Shown here piece by piece: positions 6,472 to 13,771 of a DNA stretch of 13,862 bases (its first letter is position 1; the number at the start of each line of letters is the position of its first letter). Below the pieces are notes generated by a model. The model made no database searches. It saw only the letters and a program-made list of their open reading frames with translations, and had not been told where the DNA came from. Source of the DNA: Thermococcaceae archaeon. GTDB lineage: Archaea; Methanobacteriota_B; Thermococci; Thermococcales; Thermococcaceae. Both the position numbers and the translations under genes were made by a program. The stretch covers positions 1-13,862 of the forward strand of contig JALSON010000120.1 of the NCBI GenBank assembly GCA_026986455.1, read 5' to 3'.

Positions 6472-7265
6472 TGCTGATCAATACATTCCCCGACTTCATC
6501 GAACGCTGGGACGGGAGCGCCGCTTCATGGATGGAATACATCCAGCGGCACCCGGAGCTCTTTGAGAAGATTAAGTGGGATTATGAGCGGTACAAAATGG
6601 ACTGGAGGGAATACCTGAAGCTTCTCACAAAGAGAAGCACCGATGAGCTTAAGCTTGCGTATGAAACTCTGCTGAAGGTTCTCCCGGAGGTGGAGAGGAA
6701 GATTAGGGCACGCTTTGACATCAAAGACTACAATATTGTAATCTACGTTGGCCTTGAGAACGGAGCCGGATGGGTAACCGAATTCATGGGGAAGCCCTCA
6801 ATTCTTTTCGGCCTTGAAGCTATTGCAGAGCTTAAATGGTATGACAGGCTTGAAGGGCTGATTGCCCATGAGTTTGGACATCTGGTTCACTGGCTTTTAC
6901 GAGGGGAGGACATAGAGAAACTTGAGGATGAGGGGATGATGTGGCTCTACACGGAAGGATTTGCCCAGAGGATTGAGGATATAGTAGCAGGTAGACCCTG
7001 GGAGGTCGAGAGTGAAGGATGGTTTGAATGGTGTGAAGAAAATGAAAAGCTCCTTAAAGAAGAGTTCTTGAGGAGGGTTAAAAAGGGAGAAGCTTTGAAT
7101 CCATTCTTTGGCTCATGGTATCAGCTCTTTGGAAAGCAGTTCCTCGGATATTATCTCGGCTACAGGTTCATTTTAAGTCTTGAGGAAAGGCTCCAGCTTA
7201 AAGAAATCGCAAAGCTGGAAAAAGAAAGGATTAAGGAGGAAATCCTGAGGTTCCTTGAGTCATGA
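6459..7265 (+). CDS. Putative zinc metalloprotease (HEFGH gluzincin-like)
   Basis: A 268-residue protein, no signal peptide or TM segment. The zinc-binding helix LIAHEFGHLVHW gives H137 and H141 with catalytic E138. A second helix, LYTEGFAQRIEDI, offers E166 as the third ligand, the arrangement of predicted Zn-dependent proteases of the DUF2268 type. The N-terminus INTFPDFIERW followed by a helical region also fits these. Substrate unknown. The first ATG (6459) overlaps the previous gene by 13 nt; ATG 6471 forms a TGATG with its stop and has GGGGGA 4 nt before it, so either start is possible (the later one gives 264 residues). The stop codon shares a TCATGA palindrome with the convergent GH57 gene. 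Confidence 0.82.
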   Translation: MGDLMLINTFPDFIERWDGSAASWMEYIQRHPELFEKIKWDYERYKMDWREYLKLLTKRSTDELKLAYETLLKVLPEVERKIRARFDIKDYNIVIYVGLENGAGWVTEFMGKPSILFGLEAIAELKWYDRLEGLIAHEFGHLVHWLLRGEDIEKLEDEGMMWLYTEGFAQRIEDIVAGRPWEVESEGWFEWCEENEKLLKEEFLRRVKKGEALNPFFGSWYQLFGKQFLGYYLGYRFILSLEERLQLKEIAKLEKERIKEEILRFLES

Positions 7266-9683
7266 CCTCCTCCTCAGGAGCAGCGGAATCAGGGCAAAGA
7301 GAACCAGAGTTCCAGGCCCACATATCCCCCTCTTTTCCGCCGATGTGGAGGATGACACCTCTCCCGTTATCCCGGTGGTGCTGCACTTCCCCATGTTTGC
7401 CTTTATCAGACCCTCTGTCCAGTTGAGCCATGCATAGACGTGTCTGTCGTAGATGAACTCCGCCCAGTAGAAGTCGCTGTCCAGAGCCTGGGAGAGACCG
7501 TAGAGGGCCTTTCTGTAGACCGCATCATCGCCGCATTTCTTCCTGTACTCCTGAATCAGAGAGTAGGCCTCCTCATCCTTTTTCCACATGGGCTGCTGCT
7601 TCGACCTCTTCTCGGTCGTCCACTTGTCCCACGAGCACAGCCACGATGTGGAAAGAGGTTTAACCTCCCTGTAGGGCTTCAGGATTTTGGTTACCTCTTC
7701 AAAGGTGGCGGTTTTTATCAGTCCCCTTTCCTGAGCCTCGCTCAGATACTGAAGCAGGAACTCGAAGTATCTCGCCGTCAGCCCGGGATTGTTTGAGAAT
7801 ATTATCCAGTTTTCGCCGTCAGCCGCTATCGTAACGACCTCGGCATCCGGATCTCTGTTCCTCACCGCCAGAATTTCCTCCACAATCTTCTTTGCTTTCT
7901 CCCTCGCTTCCTCCTCGCTCCGGAAGTTGTTGTTGAATGCAAAATCGTCGCTTATGGTGTGATCCCTGAAAAGAACCAGCAGGGAGGAGTTCTGAATCCC
8001 GTATAGGTGGTAGGGGGAGTAGGGATAGATGGTGTTAAGATGGCAGCGGTCATCGAGGGCAAAATGCGTTATGCTGTGGTTCTCCAGCAGGGGAACGAGC
8101 TTCATGCTGAAGGCCATCTCCGGGAGCCACATGCCCGTGGCATTTACCCCCATTACCTCCTCGGTTGTTCTCTTTCCGAGTGACAGCTCATAGTTCAGCA
8201 GGTCGAACCAGCCGTACTTCTCCGCTATGTAGCCGCTTATCGGGTGGGCGAAGTAGCTGGTGAGGATTTCGATCTGCCCCCTCCCGTAGAGTTTCCTGTA
8301 AAGTCCCATCGTTTCGCGCACCATTTTGGCCTCAGGGCTCGTCGAGTTGAAGCACTGATATCGGGGATAGCTCTGGCACCACCGGGAGTAGCTCAGGTTC
8401 CACTGCCAGAGCAGGGAAGGGGACAGGTGATACGTCATCTTTATCTGCGGATACTTCTGGAGAATCCAGGCGTGGAAGTAGTATGCCCCTCCCTTATAAT
8501 ACGGCTCAAGCTCATTTTTATATGCGTGGATAAGGCCCCATGGACCGTGGAGCGTTCCGTTGGGCCAGACGCCGGGACTCTGGTGGTTGTGCCAGATGAA
8601 GACAACGTAAAGGGGCTTCCCTCCTTTTTTAAACACGGGAATGTTCTGCTCCGCTGAAGAAAGGGGGGTTCCGTTGACCTCAAGCTCCGCCGAAATCCTG
8701 CAGCTCTCCCGGGCGGTTCCGGTTAGGGTCAGGGAGGAGGGGCGACCAAGGGGGACTTTAACCTCCCTGCTTTCCCCGCAGCTCAGTCCGGCCTTCAGTA
8801 TCCCGTAGCCGCCGGAGGGTTCCCGCGGGGCGAGCCTCACCGTGACCTCAATCTTCTCACCCTCAACAGGAAAATCCGGGGTCTCAAAGGTTATTTTGTA
8901 GTTCTCCTTTGAGATATACGGCTTCAGATCATTGTAAATTTCCGGAAAAGCATTTCTAAGGTCGTCAATTTTTCCGGTGAAAATGCTGAATCTGTATGTC
9001 CTGCTCTCCCCAGGCTTCAAAACCAGAGGGGGGAATTCAGCCCTTGTCTCCATTCCCCATCCCGAACTTTCAAGCCACAGTGCTGTGGTTTCCTCTTTCG
9101 GGAATACAAGCGCAATCAGTCCCTCGCCAAAATCAACGAGACCAAAAGCTTTCAATTTTGCCCCAATTCTCACCCAGTTTTTTGACTCGATGTGGATGGA
9201 GCCGCCGGCATCGATCCATATCTGCTGCTCCCCTCCGGGGTTTCCGAGGTAGCCCGCCCATGCCAGGGCATAGCCGAGGGGAAAGCCGTCCCAGCTGACG
9301 TCACTCCTGAACGTCTCATCCCCTGTGTTCGTTAGCTTCACGCTGAGCTCTGCCCTGTTTTTATCAAGGACTTCAAAGGTCTTCTCAACCGAAATCTGAC
9401 CGGCTTCTGCACTTCCGACGACCCTGCTCCCCTCCTTTTGGAGCTCATACTTCACAGTTGCTAAGGAACCGGGCCAGGGCTCGCTCAGGAGCCAGTCCCA
9501 CAGAGGGTAGCTCTTCCCGAGGGCCCCTCTCTCCCCGGCGCTGATGATGTTCTTCCCGTCGACAGTCCATTCAATCAGCCGGAAGCCCACACTGGAGATT
9601 TCAAACTTCTGCTTCTGCTGGGCACCTGCATAGGGCACGAGGGAGAGCAGAAGAATCAGCACTATCACGGCAGCTTTCCTCAT
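7260..9683 (-). CDS. Secreted GH57 glycoside hydrolase with CGP-CTERM-like tail
   Basis: 807 residues from ATG 9683, preceded by GGTGAT; a start at 9707 would put eight residues before a perfect signal peptide (MRKAAVIVLILLL...AGA, cleavage near residue 21). Residues 22-350 are beta-rich and resemble an accessory sandwich region. The GH57 core begins at IWHNHQSPG (H365, H367), followed by WLPEMAF (E522, the position of the nucleophile), LDDRCH (D544/D545, the general acid/base region) and ADGENW (D622, E624). The C-terminus has a Ser/Thr linker, then CGPG from C788, a hydrophobic helix and RRRS, the layout of CGP-CTERM surface-sorting signals. GH57 enzymes act on alpha-glucans (amylase, pullulanase, transferase); which one cannot be decided. 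Its stop overlaps the convergent protease gene. Confidence 0.9.
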   Translation of the reverse strand: MRKAAVIVLILLLSLVPYAGAQQKQKFEISSVGFRLIEWTVDGKNIISAGERGALGKSYPLWDWLLSEPWPGSLATVKYELQKEGSRVVGSAEAGQISVEKTFEVLDKNRAELSVKLTNTGDETFRSDVSWDGFPLGYALAWAGYLGNPGGEQQIWIDAGGSIHIESKNWVRIGAKLKAFGLVDFGEGLIALVFPKEETTALWLESSGWGMETRAEFPPLVLKPGESRTYRFSIFTGKIDDLRNAFPEIYNDLKPYISKENYKITFETPDFPVEGEKIEVTVRLAPREPSGGYGILKAGLSCGESREVKVPLGRPSSLTLTGTARESCRISAELEVNGTPLSSAEQNIPVFKKGGKPLYVVFIWHNHQSPGVWPNGTLHGPWGLIHAYKNELEPYYKGGAYYFHAWILQKYPQIKMTYHLSPSLLWQWNLSYSRWCQSYPRYQCFNSTSPEAKMVRETMGLYRKLYGRGQIEILTSYFAHPISGYIAEKYGWFDLLNYELSLGKRTTEEVMGVNATGMWLPEMAFSMKLVPLLENHSITHFALDDRCHLNTIYPYSPYHLYGIQNSSLLVLFRDHTISDDFAFNNNFRSEEEAREKAKKIVEEILAVRNRDPDAEVVTIAADGENWIIFSNNPGLTARYFEFLLQYLSEAQERGLIKTATFEEVTKILKPYREVKPLSTSWLCSWDKWTTEKRSKQQPMWKKDEEAYSLIQEYRKKCGDDAVYRKALYGLSQALDSDFYWAEFIYDRHVYAWLNWTEGLIKANMGKCSTTGITGEVSSSTSAEKRGICGPGTLVLFALIPLLLRRRS

Positions 9684-9707
9684 TGTATCACCGAAAGAGA
9701 TACACAA

Positions 9708-9745
9708 AAGAAGTAAATAAAGGTAGCGTTTTATACTCCCCTTTT
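9708..9745 (-). promoter_or_regulatory. Candidate promoter of the GH57 gene
   Basis: Reading the minus strand, a TATA-like GTATAAAAC (about 9739-9729) lies about 48 nt before ATG 9683, and a second candidate CTTTATTTAC (9722-9713) lies closer. The first would start transcription near 9706 and leave a leader carrying the GGTGAT site. The rest of the 9708-9863 gap holds an inverted repeat and the purA terminator. Confidence 0.4.
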
Positions 9746-9765
9746 ATCTTTTATCATGCTTAAAG

Positions 9766-9817
9766 CTCCCGTGAGATCAGATGTTCTCCTCCGAACCAAT
9801 TATGTTCTCAGCGGGAG
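9766..9817. repeat. Imperfect inverted repeat between purA and the GH57 gene
   Basis: CTCCCGTGAGA (9766-9776) pairs with TCTCAGCGGGAG (9806-9817) with one bulged base, around a loop of 29 nt. ATGTTCTC also occurs twice inside (9781-9788 and 9802-9809). It lies just upstream of the GH57 promoter candidates and could be an operator or a structured RNA element; no known motif was recognised. Confidence 0.4.
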
Positions 9818-9828
9818 GTTGCAAAGAT

Positions 9829-9845
9829 AAAAAAAGTTAAGGAAA
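9829..9845 (-). terminator. T-rich terminator after purA
   Basis: On the minus strand, 19-35 nt after the purA stop, TTTTCCTTAACTTTTTTT provides an oligo-T tract of the kind used for archaeal intrinsic termination. Confidence 0.5.
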
Positions 9846-9863
9846 ATGCCAGACTTTAAGGAT

Positions 9864-10883
9864 TCAGATATTCTCCCGCAGGTCTATGATATGCTCCAGC
9901 TCCGGGCCCGTCTTTATCAGGCCAACCGGAACGCCAACTCTCTCCTCGATCCCCTCAATGAACTCCTTTGCCCTCTCCGGCAGTTTGTCGTAGTCCGTTA
10001 CGCCAAAGGCTTCTCTGTCATATTTGTCGAGCATGGTTATTGCGAGCATTGTGGCTCCGTTGACCCTGGCAGAATACCGGGCGAATTCATAGTCAAACCA
10101 CCCAACCCTTCTCCTCCTGCCCGTCACCGTGCCGTACTCAACGACACCGAGCCTTTCCGCTTCCTCCAGGCTCATCTCGGTCGGGAAGGGCCCGGCACCA
10201 ACCCTCGTCGGAAAGCTCTTGAAGACAACCACAACGTCATCAACCCTCGTTGGCCCGATTCCAACGTCGCTCGCCATGGCTGAAGCTGAGGTATCCTTTG
10301 AGGTTACGTAGGGATAGCTCCCGTAGTAGAGGCTCAAACCAAAGCCCTGCGTTCCTTCCACGAGAACGAGCTTCCCCTCGTCAAGGGCATCATTCACCTC
10401 CTGAGCAACGTCCGTGAGATATGGCTCAAGCTCCCTGATGTCCTTTGCCTGTCTCGCTGTTCTCATGGCCCTGTCCGCATTCGCCGGGCCGCAGCCGCTT
10501 CCGGTGGTTCCTATCTTTCCATGAAGATAGCCGTTCGTTCTGTCGAGCTCTTTGTGCTTCTCCTCGATTATCGCACACCTGTAATCTATGCCAGCCCTTT
10601 CCCTGACGTTGAACTCCCTGAGATGCTCAAGCTCGCTGAAAAACACCCCGGGGTCCACTAAAACCCCTGCACCCACAAGAAGCCGGGCGTTTCTCTGCAT
10701 AAAGCCCGTTGGCAGCTGTCTGACGGCGTATTTTTTTCCGTTGATAAAAACGCTGTGTCCTGCGTTTGTTCCGACGCCGCCCCTTGCTATGACATCAGGT
10801 CTGTCGTGCAGGGCCAGATATGCGATAACAGACCCCTTACCCTCATCTCCCCACTGACCGCCGACAACAATAACGCTTGGCAT
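9864..10883 (-). CDS. purA: Adenylosuccinate synthetase
   Basis: 339 residues; converts IMP, aspartate and GTP to adenylosuccinate in the cytosol, the first step from IMP to AMP. The N-terminal GTP loop [13 protein letters not shown] (catalytic D13) and [10 protein letters not shown] with catalytic H43 are intact, as are [24 protein letters not shown] and YPYVTSKDT. It is about 90 residues shorter than the bacterial enzyme, as is usual for thermophilic archaea. ATG 10883 opens exactly at the GTP-loop strand; only a weak purine-rich site (GGGTAAGAG) precedes it, and a short leader is likely. Monocistronic by layout, with a promoter candidate upstream and an oligo-T tract downstream; the neighbouring genes are not in purine synthesis. 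Confidence 0.97.
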   Translation of the reverse strand: MPSVIVVGGQWGDEGKGSVIAYLALHDRPDVIARGGVGTNAGHSVFINGKKYAVRQLPTGFMQRNARLLVGAGVLVDPGVFFSELEHLREFNVRERAGIDYRCAIIEEKHKELDRTNGYLHGKIGTTGSGCGPANADRAMRTARQAKDIRELEPYLTDVAQEVNDALDEGKLVLVEGTQGFGLSLYYGSYPYVTSKDTSASAMASDVGIGPTRVDDVVVVFKSFPTRVGAGPFPTEMSLEEAERLGVVEYGTVTGRRRRVGWFDYEFARYSARVNGATMLAITMLDKYDREAFGVTDYDKLPERAKEFIEGIEERVGVPVGLIKTGPELEHIIDLRENI

Positions 10884-10909
10884 GGCTCTTACCCATAGTT
10901 AAGTCAATA

Positions 10910-10922
10910 AGGGGTTTAAAAC
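10910..10922 (-). promoter_or_regulatory. Candidate purA promoter
   Basis: On the minus strand a TATA-like GTTTTAAAC lies about 30-38 nt before ATG 10883, so transcription would start within about ten bases of the start codon. The central part of the 10884-11074 gap (about 10930-11030) shows no gene; it contains an isolated ATGATGA but no matching D box. Confidence 0.4.
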
Positions 10923-11029
10923 AGTTTCGAATTTACAAAAATCTGTCAAAATTGATCAGTGCGGCTGCAAAAGGTTAAAAATTATGATGAAACCTCAGGG
11001 TATTCCCCGGAGATTAAAAACAGGCATGA

Positions 11030-11069
11030 GCATTATTTATAAAACCCATAGGGCAACATCCATGGGGGA
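11030..11069 (+). promoter_or_regulatory. Promoter and ribosome binding site of the epimerase gene
   Basis: TTATTTATAAAAC (11033-11045) is a good archaeal TATA box, about 30 nt before GTG 11075. GGGGGAT at 11064-11070 serves as Shine-Dalgarno site. Transcription would start near 11063-11068, giving a very short leader. Confidence 0.55.
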
Positions 11070-11074
11070 TAGGA

Positions 11075-12004
11075 GTGATAAAAAACAAGCTCATAGTCGT
11101 TACAGGAGGAGCGGGCTTCATAGGCTCCCACATAGCCTGGAAGCTGAGCAGGGAAAACGATGTTGTTATAATCGACAACCTCTACACAGGCAAAAGGGAA
11201 AACAGCCCTCCCGGAGCGAGGTTCATACAGGCAGATATAAGGGACTACAGGGCAATCGCGGAGGTAATAAGTTCAGCGGACTACGTTTTCCATGAGGCCG
11301 CAGTTGTCAGCGTTGTTGAGAGCATAGAGAAGCCGCTTTTCACAGAGGAGGTCAACGTTCTGGGTACGCTCAACATCCTTAAAGCTCTGATGGAAGGGAG
11401 CGGAAAGCTGATTTTTGCATCATCGGCCGCAGTTTATGGTGATAATCCCAACCTGCCGCTGAAGGAGAGCGAAAAGCCGAAGCCCACCTCCCCCTACGGG
11501 GTTACCAAGGTATCATCGGAGCACTATCTCAGGGTTTTCCATGAGCTTTACGGCATTCCCACCGTCGCACTCCGTTACTTCAACGTCTTCGGACCGAGAC
11601 AGGGGGCAAACCAGTATGCCGGTGTGATCAGCATCTTCATAAACAGGGCGCTGAGGAACGAGCCCCTTGTAATCTTCGGGGACGGAAAGCAGACGAGGGA
11701 CTTCATATACGTGAAGGACGTTGTTAGGGCAAACATCCTCGCGGCGGAAAGCAGGAGGGCTGAAGGAAGAGTGTTCAATGTTGCCCGGGGAGAGAGAACG
11801 ACGATTCTTGAGCTGGCCATGAAAATCATCGAGATAACAGGTGCAAACACCTCGATAATCTTTGACAAGCCGCGGCCCGGCGATATAAAGCACAGTCAGG
11901 CTGATATAGAGGAAATAAAGAGGCTCGGATTCAAGCCGGAGTGGAGCATAGAGGAGGGGCTGAAGAAAACTGTTGAGTGGTACAGGAAAACCGGAAAATC
12001 CTGA
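11075..12004 (+). CDS. NAD-dependent epimerase, UDP-glucose 4-epimerase-like (extended SDR)
   Basis: 309 residues. The Rossmann nucleotide motif VVTGGAGFIGS spans 8-18, with acidic D34 (VIIDN) at the end of strand 2 that prefers NAD. The catalytic set is complete: Ser of FASSAAVYG (about 114-122) and Y141xxxK145 in SPYGVTK. RYFNVFGPRQ and DGKQTRDFIYVKDVV are typical of GalE/WbpP-like epimerases. It would interconvert UDP-glucose and UDP-galactose, or the N-acetyl forms, feeding surface glycans; exact substrate and C2/C4 position cannot be told. GTG 11075 is the only sensible start, following GGGGGAT. The gene is complete and its stop (12002-12004) abuts the right end of a tnpB relic. Confidence 0.9.
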   Translation: MIKNKLIVVTGGAGFIGSHIAWKLSRENDVVIIDNLYTGKRENSPPGARFIQADIRDYRAIAEVISSADYVFHEAAVVSVVESIEKPLFTEEVNVLGTLNILKALMEGSGKLIFASSAAVYGDNPNLPLKESEKPKPTSPYGVTKVSSEHYLRVFHELYGIPTVALRYFNVFGPRQGANQYAGVISIFINRALRNEPLVIFGDGKQTRDFIYVKDVVRANILAAESRRAEGRVFNVARGERTTILELAMKIIEITGANTSIIFDKPRPGDIKHSQADIEEIKRLGFKPEWSIEEGLKKTVEWYRKTGKS

Positions 12005-12240
12005 CTTCCTCCCCGCCCTGAAAGGCTGAGGTTCCAACGGTTTAACCCCTCGCCATTGGCGGTTCGGTTTGTGGGCCCCCGTCGCCGGTTTCGGTTCAGC
12101 CCGCAGGCCGGATCTCCGGCCCGTTACCCCTTACATGGGGTTATCGTCTCAAAGCCCCCCTCCCAAACTCCAACTGCCCGGAGGACGCCTTCCGGCGCCC
12201 GTTTTGGGACACGATGAAAGCCCTCTAAGAGGACTCTTTC
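12005..12240 (-). ncRNA. Possible omega-RNA-like transcript from the tnpB relic
   Basis: The relic keeps several stems despite its broken frame: GAAAG...CTTTC enclosing CCTCT/AGAGG at 12216-12240; CCGGAGG/CCTTCCGG near 12178-12196; a palindrome GGCCGGATCTCCGGCC at 12106-12121; ACCCC/GGGGT at 12126-12141; CGCCA/TGGCG at 12051-12061; and the right-end CCCGCCC stem. TnpB guide RNAs come from this part of the element, on the tnpB strand, and end in flanking DNA, which here would be the 3' end of the epimerase gene. A TATA-like CTTTTAAG at 12269-12262 lies about 25 nt before the first stem. Transcription is not shown. Confidence 0.35.
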
Positions 12241-12264
12241 AGAATCCTTACCACTCCAAAACTT
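12005..12264 (-). pseudogene. 3' relic of an IS200/IS605-family tnpB with its right end
   Basis: Reading the minus strand from 12264, an open frame gives KFWSGKDSERVLLEGFHRVP, continues through GVLRAVGVWEGGFETITP and hits a stop near 12125. Restoring one base in the G-run near 12130 joins a second frame, VTGRRSGLRAEPKPATGAHK, then KPLEPQPFRAGRKS. The ending 'P-P/Q-PFRAG' beside a CCCCGCCC hairpin (about 12009-12030) is the hallmark C-terminus and right end of IS605-type TnpB elements. The TnpB nuclease core, zinc finger and N-terminus are absent, as is tnpA. The fragment is GC-rich against AT-rich flanks. It ends exactly next to the epimerase stop, so the insertion left that gene intact. Identification is by memory of such tails, not by search. 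Confidence 0.65.
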
Positions 12265-12320
12265 AAAAGGCTTTCGGTGATTTGAAAGGCAGACTCAAAA
12301 ATATCACATCCCCCGAGGAT

Positions 12321-12361
12321 TTCAAAAGAAAATGTAAAATAAAGGGGTTTCATATTAACCC
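12321..12361 (-). terminator. Hairpin plus T-rich terminator after prefoldin alpha
   Basis: Overlapping the TAG stop, the minus strand carries GGGTT-AATATGA-AACCC (12361-12345), immediately followed by CTTTATTTTACATTTTCTTT. A stem followed by T-rich DNA fits an intrinsic terminator, which also separates the gene from the tnpB relic. The stretch 12265-12320 shows nothing else recognisable. Confidence 0.55.
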
Positions 12362-12362
12362 G

Positions 12363-12806
12363 CTATTTTTTAACTTTAAAGCTCATTGCCTCCTGCTGCT
12401 GGATTTTCTGGGCCTCAACAGCGAGTTCCTGAAGCCTTCCTTCAAGCTGTTTGAGAGAGCTCTGGGTCTTTGCTATTGCCTCATCATACTCCTTTATCCT
12501 TGCCTCAAGGTATTCAACCGCTTCATCGAGGCTCTTCTCCACAGCGTAGCCCGCCCCTATGCTAACTATGGCATTCTCCTTATCCACAATAACGCCCCTG
12601 AGAAAAGAGCCTGCCCCTATCGGAACCAGAATCTCCGGCTTTTCATAATCTATCTTTTTGAGCTCTTCAAGCGTCTCCTTAACAGCCTGGAACTCGTTCC
12701 TCCCCATCGTGAGCAGCTCAAGGTTCTGGGCCAGGAGCTGGGCCTGGGCCTGCAACAGCTGATACTCATAAGCGAGCTTCTCCAGCTTCTCCTGATTCGC
12801 CGCCAT
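12363..12806 (-). CDS. pfdA: Prefoldin subunit alpha
   Basis: 147 residues forming the alpha subunit of the archaeal prefoldin hexamer (alpha2 beta4), which binds unfolded proteins in the cytosol and passes them to the group II chaperonin. Two long coiled-coil helices (about 3-52 and 89-145, rich in Glu, Lys, Gln and Leu heptads) flank the central double beta-hairpin region [15 protein letters not shown]...[15 protein letters not shown] (about 60-92) that builds the beta-barrel core. ATG 12806 has GGTGATG four bases upstream. A TATA-like CCTTAAAAGG at about 12845-12836 suggests its own promoter, although the ATPase gene lies 77 nt upstream on the same strand. Confidence 0.96.
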   Translation of the reverse strand: MAANQEKLEKLAYEYQLLQAQAQLLAQNLELLTMGRNEFQAVKETLEELKKIDYEKPEILVPIGAGSFLRGVIVDKENAIVSIGAGYAVEKSLDEAVEYLEARIKEYDEAIAKTQSSLKQLEGRLQELAVEAQKIQQQEAMSFKVKK

Positions 12807-12834
12807 TCACATCACCAGAAGGAGTTGGACGGGA

Positions 12835-12846
12835 ACCTTTTAAGGT
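12835..12846 (-). promoter_or_regulatory. Candidate promoter of pfdA
   Basis: Minus-strand ACCTTAAAAGGT is a near-palindromic TATA-like element about 30-35 nt before ATG 12806, giving a leader of about 10-15 nt that still includes the GGTGATG ribosome site. Confidence 0.45.
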
Positions 12847-12883
12847 TTGGCATTCGGGAGGATGGAAACGGAAAGGGAAGGCA

Positions 12884-13771
12884 TCATCCGAGTATCTCCT
12901 CCCTGACCCTCTCCGCTATCTCCCTCATCGCTTCAGCCGCCTTTGAGTCTGGAAATGCCTCGACGAAGGGCCTTAGCGTGCTCATGCTCCTCGGAATAGC
13001 CCTGTCGTAGGGTATCTCACCGAGTATCGGGATTCCCTCGCTCTCGGCCCACTCCCTCAGAGCGGTAAAGCCGGGGTTGAAGTTAGCCTTGTTGATGATA
13101 AGGTAAGCCGGCTGCCTGAAGTGCTGGACAACCTTATAGGCCCTTTGCACGTCGCTCAGCGAGGCAGGCGTCGGCTCCGCAACCAGTATCGTCAAATCGG
13201 CACCACCGATGCTCGCTATGACCTGGCAGCCTATGCCAGCTGCACTGTCCACTATCATGTGCTCAAGACTGAGCTCGCCCATGAGCCTCTTCGCCCACTC
13301 CTTCTCCTCGGTGACCAGCTTTCCGCTGTTGGGCCTTCCGACGTCGAGCTGGGCCGAAACCAGCGGGAAGCCGTATTTCGTGGTGGCCTTCCTCACCACG
13401 CCAGAGCGGACTTCCTCCAGTGTTATCGTCCCCGGGACCGGACAGACGAGGCCGCAGACGTTGCAGCCCTCGCAGGTCAGCTCGCTAACAACGTAGTCAC
13501 CGTCAATGAACTTTATGCAGTCGTAGGGGCATCTCTCCATGCATATGCCGCACCTTATACAGCTCTCCGCCTTTATCCTTGCCACCTTTGCCCCTATCAG
13601 CTCCCTCTCCTCTTCCCAGCGCTCAACACCCAGGAGAAGGCCGAGGTTCGGCGCGTCTGCATCCGCATCCACCGCTACGAGCCTGTATTCGTCCTTCAGA
13701 AGGTAAAGGAGCGAGGCAGCAACCGTGCTCTTCCCAACGCCGCCCTTACCGCTCGCTATAGCTATCTGCAT
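12884..13771 (-). CDS. MinD/Mrp-superfamily ATPase with inserted 2x[4Fe-4S] ferredoxin domain
   Basis: 295 residues of the COG1149-type family. The deviant Walker A SGKGGVGKST is at 7-16, and DADADAPNLGLLLG near 35-48 is the switch I region. An inserted bacterial-ferredoxin domain follows: Cys 71, 74, 77 and 81 (CIRCGICMERC) and Cys 100, 103, 106 and 110 (CEGCNVCGLVC), enough for two [4Fe-4S] clusters, with C85 extra. VDSAAGIGCQV is switch II, and ILVAEPTPASLSDVQR follows. Function is not established; relatives are linked to nucleotide-dependent electron transfer or metal-cluster assembly. ATG 13771 overlaps the upstream stop as TGATG, so it is translationally coupled to that gene; GTG 13774 is an alternative start. 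Such ATPases commonly occur as adjacent pairs. Confidence 0.9.
   Translation of the reverse strand: MQIAIASGKGGVGKSTVAASLLYLLKDEYRLVAVDADADAPNLGLLLGVERWEEERELIGAKVARIKAESCIRCGICMERCPYDCIKFIDGDYVVSELTCEGCNVCGLVCPVPGTITLEEVRSGVVRKATTKYGFPLVSAQLDVGRPNSGKLVTEEKEWAKRLMGELSLEHMIVDSAAGIGCQVIASIGGADLTILVAEPTPASLSDVQRAYKVVQHFRQPAYLIINKANFNPGFTALREWAESEGIPILGEIPYDRAIPRSMSTLRPFVEAFPDSKAAEAMREIAERVREEILG

Noticed and set aside
9684..9707. GH57 start at 9707
   Set aside because: It would put eight residues before a textbook signal peptide, while ATG 9683 has GGTGAT directly upstream.
10980..11035. C/D box guide RNA in the purA-epimerase gap
   Set aside because: ATGATGA matches a C box, but no CTGA D or D' box follows at the expected distance.
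12005..12264. A conserved GC-rich structural RNA unrelated to transposons
   Set aside because: GC-rich stems first suggested one of the known high-GC archaeal ncRNAs, but the PFRAG-type coding end beside a CCCGCCC hairpin fits an IS605 right end better.
12069..12266. Plus-strand small ORF in the GC-rich gap
   Set aside because: Its composition is explained by the opposite-strand tnpB relic; no ribosome site and no recognisable protein.
12282..13010. Long plus-strand ORF opposite prefoldin
   Set aside because: Shadow of the pfdA and MinD genes, whose products are unmistakable on the minus strand.
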